Shown here one piece after another: positions 54,564 through 63,456 of a DNA stretch of 64,000 nt. The position numbers and the translations under genes were made by a program. This DNA comes from Vagococcus fluvialis bH819 (GTDB lineage: Bacteria > Bacillota > Bacilli > Lactobacillales > Vagococcaceae). The notes beneath the pieces were generated by a model. It was not told where the DNA came from. It did not search any database and saw nothing but the letters and a program-made list of their open reading frames with translations. Every line of letters begins with the position of its first letter. Position 1 is the first letter of the stretch. The stretch is from positions 144,850 through 208,849 of the forward strand of contig NZ_FWFD01000013.1 in the NCBI RefSeq assembly GCF_900163795.1, in the 5' to 3' direction.

Positions 54564-55157
54564 ATGGCGGTGTACACACGAACAGGTGATCAGGGTTCAA
54601 CTAAATTAGTAGGTGGTGTGAAAGTTAGAAAATATCACCCTCGCGTTGAAGCGTATGGAACGACAGATGAGTTATGTTCTTTATTAGGGCACAGCCTATC
54701 ACTCTTAGCAATTGAAGATGATGAATTCAAACCTGAGTTAGTTAAAATACAACAATTTATTTTTGATTGCTCTAGTGATTTAGCTGTGCCTAATGAGGGG
54801 ATGAGACCTTATAAAGTAACGAAAGAAAGTCATTTGTGGCTAGAAAAAAGAATCGATGCTTATTGGAAAGAATGTCCTAAAATTAATAAATTTATATTAC
54901 CAGGAGGCACACCATTTGCTAGTTCTTTACAAGTGGCAAGAACTGTTACAAGACGTTCAGAACGATGTGTTGTATTTTTAATGGATGAAGGAGAAGCTAT
55001 TAATCAAGAGGTGCTTGTCTTTTTAAATCGATTATCAGACTATTTTTTTGTCTTAGCACGCTTAATTAATTATCGCGCTGGAGAATTAGAATTAGACTAC
55101 GAAAATAGCCCACAAGTATTTTCTAGGAGGAAGAAAAGTGTATCCGATAACGGTTAA
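54564..55157 (+). CDS. PduO-type ATP:cob(I)alamin adenosyltransferase (biosynthetic copy)
   Basis: Enzyme of 197 aa with VYTRTGDQGSTKLV, HPRVEAYGTTDELCSLLG, RTVTRRSERC and FLNRLSDYFFVLARLIN. It is clearly related to the copy in the eut operon (19433). Here it would adenosylate corrin intermediates in the de novo route. It overlaps the next gene by 20 nt. Confidence 0.92.
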   Translation: MAVYTRTGDQGSTKLVGGVKVRKYHPRVEAYGTTDELCSLLGHSLSLLAIEDDEFKPELVKIQQFIFDCSSDLAVPNEGMRPYKVTKESHLWLEKRIDAYWKECPKINKFILPGGTPFASSLQVARTVTRRSERCVVFLMDEGEAINQEVLVFLNRLSDYFFVLARLINYRAGELELDYENSPQVFSRRKKSVSDNG

Positions 55158-55578
55158 TTTAAAAAACAAACAAGTGTTGATTATTGGTGGCGGTAAAATT
55201 GCGGCACGAAAAATAAAAGGACTATTAGGTGAAGGCGCTCATATTACAATAGTCTCACCTTCACTACATAGTGAAATTGATGAAAAATGTGTGACGTGGC
55301 TAAAAAAAGAATACGAATCTACGGATATCACACCAAAAATTCAGCTAATTTTCGCTTGTACAGATGATAAAGTCTTAAACGAACAAGTCTTAAATGATGC
55401 GCTACCATCTCAATTAGTTAATGTGGTTAGTAATAAAGAGACATCAGATTTTTATAATATGTCGATGATTAAGCATCAAGGTTTAAAAATTGGGATTTCA
55501 ACAGAAGGAGCTTCTCCTCTAGTTGCTAAAGAGACAAGAATAAAACTACAAGAATGGTTAAAGAATAAAGAGGAGTAA
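55138..55578 (+). CDS. Precorrin-2 dehydrogenase (SirC/CysG-N type)
   Basis: NAD-dependent enzyme of 146 aa oxidising precorrin-2 to sirohydrochlorin, the substrate of CbiK. The Rossmann motif VLIIGGGKIAARKIKGLL is near residue 11; NVVSNKETSDFYN and GISTEGASPLVAKETR follow. It lacks the C-terminal chelatase part of larger Met8/CysG proteins, which CbiK supplies. GTG start after AGGAGG. Confidence 0.9.
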   Translation: MYPITVNLKNKQVLIIGGGKIAARKIKGLLGEGAHITIVSPSLHSEIDEKCVTWLKKEYESTDITPKIQLIFACTDDKVLNEQVLNDALPSQLVNVVSNKETSDFYNMSMIKHQGLKIGISTEGASPLVAKETRIKLQEWLKNKEE

Positions 55579-55584
55579 TGCGTA

Positions 55585-56859
55585 ATGCATATTTTATATG
55601 TGGGATTAACTTATAAAAACACGCCGGTTAGATTAAGAGAACGAGCGACATTTTTAAATCAAGATATTCAATCAGCTAATCAGCAATTATTTAGAACAAA
55701 GAGTATTCTTGAAAATGTGATTATTTCAACGTGTAATCGAACAGAGCTATATGTGGTGGTGGATCAGTTACATACCGGGAAATACTATACCAAACACTTT
55801 TTAGCAGATTTTTTTAACTTGCCAGTTGAAGAATTAGAGAACTACTTAACGTTTAAAGAAGACCATGAAGCGTTGGTTCATGCATTTAGATTGGGGTGTG
55901 GTTTAGATTCAGCAGTACTAGGTGAAACACAAATATTAGGGCAATTAAAAACCAGTTTTTTAGAATCGCAAAAATCAGGAACAACTGGGACAATATTTAA
56001 TAAACTATTTAATGAGATGATTTGTTTTTCAAAAAAAATGCATAGCTCATATAAATTTAATGAGACATCCGCTTCATTAAGCCAATCAGCTTTACAAATT
56101 GCCAATGAAGAATATCACGATTTATCTGATAAACATTTATTTGTCATTGGCGCAGGGCAAATGAGCGAGTTGGTTATCAAAAATTTACAAAATTTTGATT
56201 TAAAAAAGATTAGTATTTTCAATCGTACCTTAGAAAATGCTAAAAAATTAAGTCAATTTTCTCAAGTTGAGATGAATTACTATCCGCTAGAAGAGTTGAC
56301 TGAAAAATTGGAACAAGCAGATTTAGTTATCTCAGCTATTTCAACGCCACAAACGTTGATTACTAAAACAATGCTTCATGAAGCTGAATTAAGTAAAAAA
56401 ATTTTACTATTTGATTTGGGCTTACCAAGAAATATTAATCCTCACTGTCAATTGGTTGAACATGTTACACTTTACAATGTAGATAGTATCGGTGAGCGTA
56501 TTAATCAAGGTGCTAAAAAACGTCAAGAATTGATGATTAAGGTTGCTAAAGAAGTGGATGTATCTGTTGCAGATTTTGAAGAGTGGGAAAAACAATTAGG
56601 CATTATCCCAGTGATCACAGAACTGAGAATTAAAACATTAGAGGCAGAAGAAAGTGCACTTAAAAGTCTACAAAGTAAATTGCCAGATTTGTCTGAAAGA
56701 GAAGTTAAAATTATAAGAAAACACATGAAAAGCATTGTGAATCAATCGTTAAGAACACCCATTAGAGAAATTAAAGAATTATCAACGGAAGAAAATGCTG
56801 TTTATGATATCCAGTTATTTAAACGAATATTTGGGATTGAACTTGAAAAGGAGAATTAG
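55585..56859 (+). CDS. HemA, glutamyl-tRNA reductase
   Basis: First enzyme of the C5 pathway, 424 aa, reducing Glu-tRNA to glutamate-1-semialdehyde. Catalytic cysteine in ISTCNRTELYVV, substrate loop GLDSAVLGETQILGQLK, NADPH motif FVIGAGQMSELV and a C-terminal dimerisation helix. In this operon its product feeds uroporphyrinogen III for corrin synthesis. hemC starts 1 nt after its stop. Confidence 0.95.
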   Translation: MHILYVGLTYKNTPVRLRERATFLNQDIQSANQQLFRTKSILENVIISTCNRTELYVVVDQLHTGKYYTKHFLADFFNLPVEELENYLTFKEDHEALVHAFRLGCGLDSAVLGETQILGQLKTSFLESQKSGTTGTIFNKLFNEMICFSKKMHSSYKFNETSASLSQSALQIANEEYHDLSDKHLFVIGAGQMSELVIKNLQNFDLKKISIFNRTLENAKKLSQFSQVEMNYYPLEELTEKLEQADLVISAISTPQTLITKTMLHEAELSKKILLFDLGLPRNINPHCQLVEHVTLYNVDSIGERINQGAKKRQELMIKVAKEVDVSVADFEEWEKQLGIIPVITELRIKTLEAEESALKSLQSKLPDLSEREVKIIRKHMKSIVNQSLRTPIREIKELSTEENAVYDIQLFKRIFGIELEKEN

Positions 56860-56860
56860 A

Positions 56861-57838
56861 GTGGAACGAATAATTCGAGTTGGAACAAGAGGGAGCCAAC
56901 TAGCAACAACACAAACCAAACAAGCAATGGCAGAGATCAAAGAAAGATATCCAAATATTCAATTAGAACTAATTGAAATTGTGACTAAAGGTGATCGATT
57001 AAAAGATCATAGTTTAACAACAATTGGTGGTCAAGGGGCTTTTGTTAAGGAAATTGAACATCAGTTGCTTGCTAAAGAAATTGATATAGCAATTCATAGC
57101 TTAAAAGATCTACCAACCGTTATTCCGAATGAATTAGAAATTGGCTGTACGTTGAAACGAAAAAGTCCTTATGACTGCTTAATTGTGAAAGATAAACACT
57201 ACAATTTAGAAACTTTACCAAAAGGAGCTAAAGTTGGAACAAGTAGCTTAAGAAGGCAATCTCAGTTGTTAAAGATAAGACCAGATTTAGACATATTACC
57301 GTTAAGAGGAAATATTGATACACGTATCAAACGTTTAGTTGAAGGTCATTATGATGCGATTATGTTGGCACATGCCGGAATACAACGATTAGCAGTTTCA
57401 GAAGATGACGTCTTTTTTAATGTTTTAACCAGCAAAGAGTGTTTACCTGCTATCGGTCAAGGTGCATTAGCACTTCAATGCCGAAAAGAAGATATGGAAG
57501 TATTAAAACTTCTTAATAGTATGGAGGACAAAGAGACAAGGCAAGCAGTTGAAGCAGAACGAGCTTTTCTTCGAACAATGGATGGTAGTTGTACCTTTCC
57601 AATCGGGGGATTTGCTAGAATTGAAAGTAAACAAGTTATTGTTGAAGGAATGATATCTAACTATAATGGAACTGAAATGATTAGAGAAATCTGTCGTCAT
57701 GAAGATCCCATTGAAGCGGGGCGTTTATTAGGTGAAAAGCTATTAAACCAAGGCGCTGAAAGACTTATTAGGGAGTGTCAATCTTATGTTAAGAACAATC
57801 CTTTACACACGGGAAGACTCATGCCCGGAAGCTATTAA
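56861..57838 (+). CDS. HemC, hydroxymethylbilane synthase
   Basis: Porphobilinogen deaminase of 325 aa: RVGTRGSQLATTQT at the start, HSLKDLPT, GTSSLRRQSQL, RGNIDTRIKRL and the dipyrromethane-cofactor cysteine in MDGSCTFPIGG. I take GTG 56861 after AAAGGAG; the frame is open further upstream into hemA but the protein starts here by family comparison. Its end overlaps hemD by 53 nt, an unusually long overlap for this operon. Confidence 0.94.
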   Translation: MERIIRVGTRGSQLATTQTKQAMAEIKERYPNIQLELIEIVTKGDRLKDHSLTTIGGQGAFVKEIEHQLLAKEIDIAIHSLKDLPTVIPNELEIGCTLKRKSPYDCLIVKDKHYNLETLPKGAKVGTSSLRRQSQLLKIRPDLDILPLRGNIDTRIKRLVEGHYDAIMLAHAGIQRLAVSEDDVFFNVLTSKECLPAIGQGALALQCRKEDMEVLKLLNSMEDKETRQAVEAERAFLRTMDGSCTFPIGGFARIESKQVIVEGMISNYNGTEMIREICRHEDPIEAGRLLGEKLLNQGAERLIRECQSYVKNNPLHTGRLMPGSY

Positions 57839-58520
57839 AAAAGAATTCCAAGAAGTTCAAGTTAATATTATAGAGGTACCAATGATTAAAACAGTGGGAC
57901 TAGCACACGAATTACCCACAGAAACGATTGATTGGATTTTTTTTACAAGCCCTAATACAATAAGATATCTTAATCAAGGATTGGATTTAAAAAAAATTAA
58001 AGTAGCTTCAATCGGGAAAAAAACAAGTGATGCTTTAAGAAAAAAAGGAATTTTAATTGATTTTGAGCCCACAGAAGCAGTTGCAGAAGTAATGAGTCTA
58101 GAATGGCTGGCAACACAGTCAAAAAAACAAACAGTTTTTCTACCCAATAGCACGTTAGCTAGAGAGATAATACCAAAAATGTTAGAAAATGAAGCACACA
58201 GAGTAATAGAGAAACATGTATATCAAACATTTTTTCCAAGTGAGTCAAAGGCTAAATTAAAAGAAGTTTTTCGTAAAAAAGAAATCATGTCTGGAATATT
58301 TGCTAGCCCAAGCGCTTGGCATCATTTTAAGCAAGTGGCAGATGAGGAGCAAGTGGATTTAAGTGAGTGGTCATTTTATTCAATTGGTACTATCACTACA
58401 CAAGCGATTGAAAAAACAGGCGAAGTTGTATCAAAGCAAAGTACGATTTATGATATGTCACATTTATATGAAGTTATTTTAAAGGAGATCAAAAACAATG
58501 GAAAAATTCATGCGTCATAG
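57786..58520 (+). CDS. HemD, uroporphyrinogen-III synthase
   Basis: Protein of 244 aa with the two-domain pattern of Hem[39 protein letters not shown] and [15 protein letters not shown]. Sequence conservation in this family is low, so position between hemC and hemB adds weight. It is a second such domain beside the one fused to the methylase at 47615. Its end overlaps hemB by 23 nt. Confidence 0.88.
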   Translation: MLRTILYTREDSCPEAIKKEFQEVQVNIIEVPMIKTVGLAHELPTETIDWIFFTSPNTIRYLNQGLDLKKIKVASIGKKTSDALRKKGILIDFEPTEAVAEVMSLEWLATQSKKQTVFLPNSTLAREIIPKMLENEAHRVIEKHVYQTFFPSESKAKLKEVFRKKEIMSGIFASPSAWHHFKQVADEEQVDLSEWSFYSIGTITTQAIEKTGEVVSKQSTIYDMSHLYEVILKEIKNNGKIHAS

Positions 58521-59475
58521 AAGACTAAGACAATCAAATTATATGAGAGACATGGTCAGAGAAAATCAGTTAATTTTAGATGATTTAATCTATCCAATGT
58601 TTGTAGTAGAAAGCGGTCAAACAAAAGAAATCAGCTCCATGCCAGGAATCTATCAATATACATTAACCGATTTTAGTACTGAATTAGATGAATTAAATCA
58701 ATTAGGTATCAAGGCAATTCTTTTATTTGGTATTCCTGAATGCAAAGATGCTGTGGGAACAGGAGCGTATCATAATCACGGAATTGTTCAAGAAGCTATT
58801 AGAATTTGCAAAAAGAAATATCCTGAAATATTAGTTATTGCAGATACATGTCTTTGTGAATACACAGATCATGGTCATTGTGGTGTTGTTGAAGATGGTT
58901 ACGTAAAAAATGATGAAAGTTTAGAATTACTTGTTCAAACAGCTGTTAGTCAGGCAAAAAGTGGGGCTGATATTATTGCACCATCTAATGCGATGGATGG
59001 GTTTGTTTATGCGATTAGAAAAGGTTTAGATGAAGCTGGATTTACGAATATACCAATTATGTCTTACGCTGTGAAGTATGCCTCAAGTTTTTATGGTCCA
59101 TTTAGGGAAGCCGCAGGAAGTGCACCACAATTTGGTGACCGTAAAACGTATCAAATGGATCCTGCTAATGGACGTGAAGCAATGAGGGAGCTGGAAAGTG
59201 ATATTGCAGAAGGTGCTGATATGTTTATTATTAAACCAAGTATGTCTTTCTTAGATGTGGTGAAAGAAGCTCGTGGAAAAACAGACGCACCAATTATTTG
59301 TTACAATGTAAGTGGTGAATATTCAATGGTTAAAGCAGCTAGTCAAAATGGTTGGATTGATGAAGAGCGCGTGGTTAATGAAATGCTAATCTCTATGAAA
59401 CGAGCAGGAGCCGATATGATTATGACTTATTTTGCCAAAGATATTGCCAAAAGAATGAAAGAAGTTGAAAAATAA
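58498..59475 (+). CDS. HemB, porphobilinogen synthase
   Basis: Enzyme of 325 aa condensing two 5-aminolevulinate molecules. The metal-site cysteines are in [14 protein letters not shown], active lysines in [20 protein letters not shown] and [12 protein letters not shown]. Full length. hemL begins 1 nt after its stop. Confidence 0.95.
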   Translation: MEKFMRHRRLRQSNYMRDMVRENQLILDDLIYPMFVVESGQTKEISSMPGIYQYTLTDFSTELDELNQLGIKAILLFGIPECKDAVGTGAYHNHGIVQEAIRICKKKYPEILVIADTCLCEYTDHGHCGVVEDGYVKNDESLELLVQTAVSQAKSGADIIAPSNAMDGFVYAIRKGLDEAGFTNIPIMSYAVKYASSFYGPFREAAGSAPQFGDRKTYQMDPANGREAMRELESDIAEGADMFIIKPSMSFLDVVKEARGKTDAPIICYNVSGEYSMVKAASQNGWIDEERVVNEMLISMKRAGADMIMTYFAKDIAKRMKEVEK

Positions 59476-59476
59476 A

Positions 59477-60790
59477 ATGAGACAAACAACTAAATCAGAA
59501 TTAGAATTTAAACAATCAAATAACGTTTTTCCAGGTGGAGTAAATAGTCCAGTTAGAGCATTTGGCTCAGTGGGAGGAACACCTTTATTTATTGATAAAG
59601 CCAAGGGTTCTCATATTTATGATGTAGATGGAAATGACTATGTGGATTATGTTTTGTCGTGGGGACCAATGATTTTAGGTCATGCCCAAGATAAAGTGGT
59701 CAAATCAGTGATGGAAACAGCACAAAAAGGGACAAGTTTTGGAGCACCATCTCCTTTAGAAACAGAACTGGCAAGTTGGGTTAAGAAAAGAGTGCCTTCA
59801 ATCGAAACCATGAGAATGGTTAACTCTGGTACCGAAGCGACAATGAGTGCGATTCGTTTAGCAAGAGGTTACACTAAAAGAGAAAAATTTATTAAATTTA
59901 ATGGCTGTTATCACGGTCATAGTGATTCCTTTTTAGTGAATGCAGGTTCTGGTGTAGCAACATTTGAATTAGAAGATTCACCTGGTGTTCCTAAAGAGCT
60001 AATCAAAGCAACGCTAAGTTTGGATTTTAATGATTTAGAAGCAGTAGAAGAAGCATTCAAGAGATACCCAGAAGAAATTGCAGCAGTTATTATCGAACCA
60101 ATTGCTGGAAATATGGGCTTGATTCCAGCTAAACCTGAATTTCTTAAAGGCATTAGAAGATTAACAAAAGAGTATGGCGCATTATTTATTTTTGATGAAG
60201 TAATGACAGGTTTCAGATGTGATTATGATTCTGCCCAAGGTCTATATGGAATTGATCCAGATTTAACTACGTTAGGTAAAGTGGTTGGAGGAGGACTTCC
60301 GGCAGCAGTCTTTGGTGGTAAGAAAAAATATATGGATCAGATAGCACCAGTGGGAGCTGTTTATCAAGCAGGAACGTTATCAGGTAATCCTTTGGCGATG
60401 GCAGCAGGAATCGCTACTTTGGAGCAATTAACAAAAGAAGATTATGAAGAGATGAATAAAAAAGTTCTTCGATTAACTGATGGCATTAAAGAAATCGCCA
60501 ATCAACATCACATTCCGATTCAAGTTTCAGCAAGAGGAACGATGTGGGGCTTCTTCTTTAACGAAAGTCCAGTGATTGATTTTAAAACTTCTAAGGCAAG
60601 TGATCAACATTTCTTCTCTCATTTCCATAAAGAGATGTTGAATCAAGGTATTTATTTATCACCTTCCCAGTTTGAAACGAATTTTATGTCAACCGCTCAT
60701 ACAAATGAAGACATAGAAAAAACGCTTCAAGCTTTTAATGAAACGTTTGAAGCTTTAGCTAAAAAAGGTATTGTTTATGAAGGTAAGTAG
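59477..60790 (+). CDS. HemL, glutamate-1-semialdehyde 2,1-aminomutase
   Basis: PLP enzyme of 437 aa making 5-aminolevulinate. It has FPGGVNSPVRAFGSVGG, MVNSGTEATMSAIRLARG, FDEVMTGFR and the PLP lysine in TLGKVVGGGLPAAVFGG. I start at ATG 59477 because the TTG at 59465 lies within hemB. It carries the last of the tetrapyrrole-precursor steps in this operon. Confidence 0.95.
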   Translation: MRQTTKSELEFKQSNNVFPGGVNSPVRAFGSVGGTPLFIDKAKGSHIYDVDGNDYVDYVLSWGPMILGHAQDKVVKSVMETAQKGTSFGAPSPLETELASWVKKRVPSIETMRMVNSGTEATMSAIRLARGYTKREKFIKFNGCYHGHSDSFLVNAGSGVATFELEDSPGVPKELIKATLSLDFNDLEAVEEAFKRYPEEIAAVIIEPIAGNMGLIPAKPEFLKGIRRLTKEYGALFIFDEVMTGFRCDYDSAQGLYGIDPDLTTLGKVVGGGLPAAVFGGKKKYMDQIAPVGAVYQAGTLSGNPLAMAAGIATLEQLTKEDYEEMNKKVLRLTDGIKEIANQHHIPIQVSARGTMWGFFFNESPVIDFKTSKASDQHFFSHFHKEMLNQGIYLSPSQFETNFMSTAHTNEDIEKTLQAFNETFEALAKKGIVYEGK

Positions 60791-61511
60791 TTACAGAGAC
60801 TTAACAATTATGACAGTCACTCATGGTTTACAATTAGTTGTGGCTTGTGATAGTAGTGCTAGTATTGGCCATAAAGAGTATGATGCCGTTAAGATTGATC
60901 CAGAAATAGTAGCAGCTTGTTGTTTAAGAGTGCCGCTATTTGAGTTGATATGTGTCGGAGCAAAACCTAACTTAGTAGTGGATATGATAGGTAATGAGTA
61001 TGATACAACAGGGAAAAAAATGATTTCAGGCATTCAATCAGAACTCAAAAAAGCAGAACTAGAAAATCTCCCGATAAATGGAAGTACGGAAGAAAATATG
61101 TTAACACAAATGTCTTCACTTGGTATTACTGTGATTGGTGAAATAGAGGGTAAGTTTATACAACCTATCATTCATAAAAATGATTATTTGTACCAACTAG
61201 GGCAACCTTATGTGGGGAATGAAGTGATCGCTAATTTAGATTCGTTGTGTGATTATAATGATCTCTATCAACTAAAATCAGATTTTAGTGTGATAGATAT
61301 GTTACCGGTTGGCTCAAAAGGGATCAAGTATGAGAGTCAAATTTTAGCTAGGGATAATGAGTTAGAAATTGAATTTTATCATCCAAACGATGAAACATTA
61401 AAAAGATCAGCAGGTCCATCAACAGTTGTTTTAGTTGTTGTCCTGGAAAAAGAACGAGAAAAATTTAACTTAAATCATACAAATGTTGTTGAAATTGGGC
61501 AATTTAAATAG
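60777..61511 (+). CDS. AIR-synthase-like protein, candidate alpha-ribazole kinase CblS
   Basis: Protein of 244 aa with a PurM-like pattern: THGLQLVVACDSSASIGHKE (metal/ATP site with D-S), LRVPLFELICVGAKP, MLTQMSSLGITVIGE and a C-terminal SAGPSTVVLVVVL. In Firmicutes a PurM-like kinase, CblS, phosphorylates imported alpha-ribazole. The position ahead of cobU and cobS and the lack of cobT favour that role. The ATG at 60777 overlaps the hemL stop region by 14 nt. Assignment rests on fold resemblance and context. Confidence 0.6.
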   Translation: MKVSSYRDLTIMTVTHGLQLVVACDSSASIGHKEYDAVKIDPEIVAACCLRVPLFELICVGAKPNLVVDMIGNEYDTTGKKMISGIQSELKKAELENLPINGSTEENMLTQMSSLGITVIGEIEGKFIQPIIHKNDYLYQLGQPYVGNEVIANLDSLCDYNDLYQLKSDFSVIDMLPVGSKGIKYESQILARDNELEIEFYHPNDETLKRSAGPSTVVLVVVLEKEREKFNLNHTNVVEIGQFK

Positions 61512-61526
61512 GAGTGAACAGTCTGA

Positions 61527-62120
61527 ATGGGGAAAATAATTTTAGTAATTGGCGGTGCTAGAAGTGGTAAATCTACTTTTGCAGAAGCCAAATTACAAGA
61601 GAAATCATCAGTGTGCTATTTAGCCACAAGCTTGGTAGATTCAGAGGATACTGAAATGGTTGAACGTGTTAGAAAACATAGAAAACAAAGACCTAGCACA
61701 TGGCACACAGAAGAAAGATATCGTAATATAGGCGATTATCTTTCTAAGAATAAAAATTATGATGGTTATTTATTAGATTGTGCGACGACTCTTTCCATGA
61801 ATTATTTTTATGCCATGATGACGGATCAATACGGAAAGAACTATGAGATGATTGATCAGATAATAGCTCAATTTACAGAAGACGAAAAAGATAAAATCGA
61901 GAGCCAAATTATGAATGAATGGCAACATATATTAAGGGAAGTTAAAAGTGTCGAAGGTGATATCTACATAGTGTCTAATGAAGTGGGGTTAGGAATCGTA
62001 CCAGAAAATTCTTTCACGAGATGGTTTCGAGATGTCTATGGACGTGTTAATCAATTGTTAGGAAAGGAATCAGATAATGTGTACTTAGTTGTGGCTGGGA
62101 TTCCGGTGATGATTAAATGA
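61527..62120 (+). CDS. CobU, adenosylcobinamide kinase / guanylyltransferase
   Basis: Bifunctional enzyme of 197 aa making adenosylcobinamide-GDP. P-loop LVIGGARSGKSTFAEAKL, the guanylylation-site region RVRKHRKQRPSTWHTEE and the C-terminal VSNEVGLGIVPENSFTRWFRDVYGRVNQ are family hallmarks. Somewhat longer in the middle than enteric CobU. Overlaps cobS by 4 nt. Confidence 0.93.
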   Translation: MGKIILVIGGARSGKSTFAEAKLQEKSSVCYLATSLVDSEDTEMVERVRKHRKQRPSTWHTEERYRNIGDYLSKNKNYDGYLLDCATTLSMNYFYAMMTDQYGKNYEMIDQIIAQFTEDEKDKIESQIMNEWQHILREVKSVEGDIYIVSNEVGLGIVPENSFTRWFRDVYGRVNQLLGKESDNVYLVVAGIPVMIK

Positions 62121-62875
62121 TAAAAAGTCTGATTCTCTATTTTCAATTTTTCACTCAAATTCCTATTCCGATTGGAGTCGATAATCCAACTGAAAAAATG
62201 AGAACGGGAATAAAATATTTTTCCTTTTTTGGTTTGTTAGTTGGGATAATTGAGGGACTTATTTTTTTGATTAGTACACAAGTAATGAGTTTGTCGATGG
62301 CTTGGCTAGTAGTCCTCTTTGCGGATATTATTTTAACGGGTGGCTTTCATTTGGATGCTGTAGCTGACATGGCAGATGGTTTATTTTCTTCTCGAAAAAA
62401 AGAACGAATGCTAGAGATAATGAAAGATAGCCGAGTAGGTAGTAATGGTGTTTTAGTTTTAATATTTTATTACTTAATTTGTTTTGTTTCATTCTTTGAA
62501 ATAGCTTCAAGTTTAGACGTTAAAACAGGAATTTATCTTGTCATTGCTTTTAATCTTATTGGAAAAATGAGTATTTCACTTTTATTTTATAGAATGACTT
62601 ATTCTGGAAGTAATCCTAAGGGGTTAGGCACTGTTTTTGTTGGTGTAAAATTAATAGATATCTTGATTGCTCAAGTATCTGGTTTGGTTATTCTTTTTTT
62701 GATGTTTGATTATCAAGGTTTAATCGTTTATGTTGCGGTATTTCTTTTTGTTTTACTTTATAAAAAATTTGTCTATAAAAAAATTGATGGTTTAAATGGA
62801 GATACGTTGGGTGCGGCATCACCATTGAGTCAAATCGTTTTTATGTTGTTTATTAGATGGATGTTAAAATTATGA
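62117..62875 (+). CDS. CobS, adenosylcobinamide-GDP ribazoletransferase
   Basis: Membrane enzyme of 252 aa joining adenosylcobinamide-GDP to alpha-ribazole (phosphate). It has FFTQIPIPIG near the N-terminus, the catalytic acidic GGFHLDAVADMADGLFSSRKKERMLEIMKDSRVGSNG and several helices; the C-terminal NGDTLGAASPLSQI is typical. Overlaps cobC by 4 nt. Confidence 0.94.
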   Translation: MIKSLILYFQFFTQIPIPIGVDNPTEKMRTGIKYFSFFGLLVGIIEGLIFLISTQVMSLSMAWLVVLFADIILTGGFHLDAVADMADGLFSSRKKERMLEIMKDSRVGSNGVLVLIFYYLICFVSFFEIASSLDVKTGIYLVIAFNLIGKMSISLLFYRMTYSGSNPKGLGTVFVGVKLIDILIAQVSGLVILFLMFDYQGLIVYVAVFLFVLLYKKFVYKKIDGLNGDTLGAASPLSQIVFMLFIRWMLKL

Positions 62876-63423
62876 CCCGTAAAATTTATCTTATCAGACA
62901 TGGTGAAACTGATTTAAATAAGGCAAAATGTTTTTATGGTAGTTTGGATGTTTCAATTAATAACACAGGAAAACGTCAAGCCCTGAGCTTAAAAGAAGCT
63001 TTTCTAGAAATAAATCCAAATAATATTTTTATTAGTGGAAAAAAAAGAACAAAGGAAACAGCTGATATAGTATTTCCGAAGCAAGCTAAGATTATTGAAG
63101 AACGTTTTGCGGAAAAAGGATTTGGTGAGTGGGAGGGTCTTGATGCAAATGCCATAGAAAAATCATATCCCGAAGAATGGCAAAAATGGCTAGATGCCCC
63201 TTTCGATTACACACCACCAGAAGCGGAAAATTTTAGTGATTTTAAAAAAAGAGTATTAACTGCGTTTCAGGAGATGATTGAAACCACAACCGACAATGTG
63301 GTGATCATTAGTCATTTAGGTGTAATCAGAACAATAGTTAGTTATGTATCAAGCATAGATGATTTTTGGTCAATTAATTTAGAGCAGGATGCATGGCTTG
63401 AATTAGAAATAAAAACAATCTAA
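62872..63423 (+). CDS. CobC-like alpha-ribazole-5'-phosphate phosphatase
   Basis: Histidine phosphatase of 183 aa with the catalytic LIRHGETDLNK, later RTKETADI and the second histidine in VIISHLGVIRT. In this position it is expected to remove the 5'-phosphate from alpha-ribazole phosphate or adenosylcobalamin phosphate. I use the ATG at 62872, which overlaps the cobS stop as ATGA; 62857 is the alternative. Last gene of the operon, ending in a strong terminator. Confidence 0.88.
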   Translation: MTRKIYLIRHGETDLNKAKCFYGSLDVSINNTGKRQALSLKEAFLEINPNNIFISGKKRTKETADIVFPKQAKIIEERFAEKGFGEWEGLDANAIEKSYPEEWQKWLDAPFDYTPPEAENFSDFKKRVLTAFQEMIETTTDNVVIISHLGVIRTIVSYVSSIDDFWSINLEQDAWLELEIKTI

Positions 63424-63456
63424 AGTACCTAGAAGAGGTGACTTTAGATTGTTTTT
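63411..63456. terminator. Bidirectional terminator between cobC and the surface-protein gene
   Basis: AAAAACAATCTAAAGT (63411-63426) and ACTTTAGATTGTTTTT (63441-63456) form a perfect 16-bp stem, with inner ACCT/AGGT pairing in the loop. The cobC stop lies inside the left arm and the minus-strand gene ends at 63457, so one structure can end both transcripts. Confidence 0.88.
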
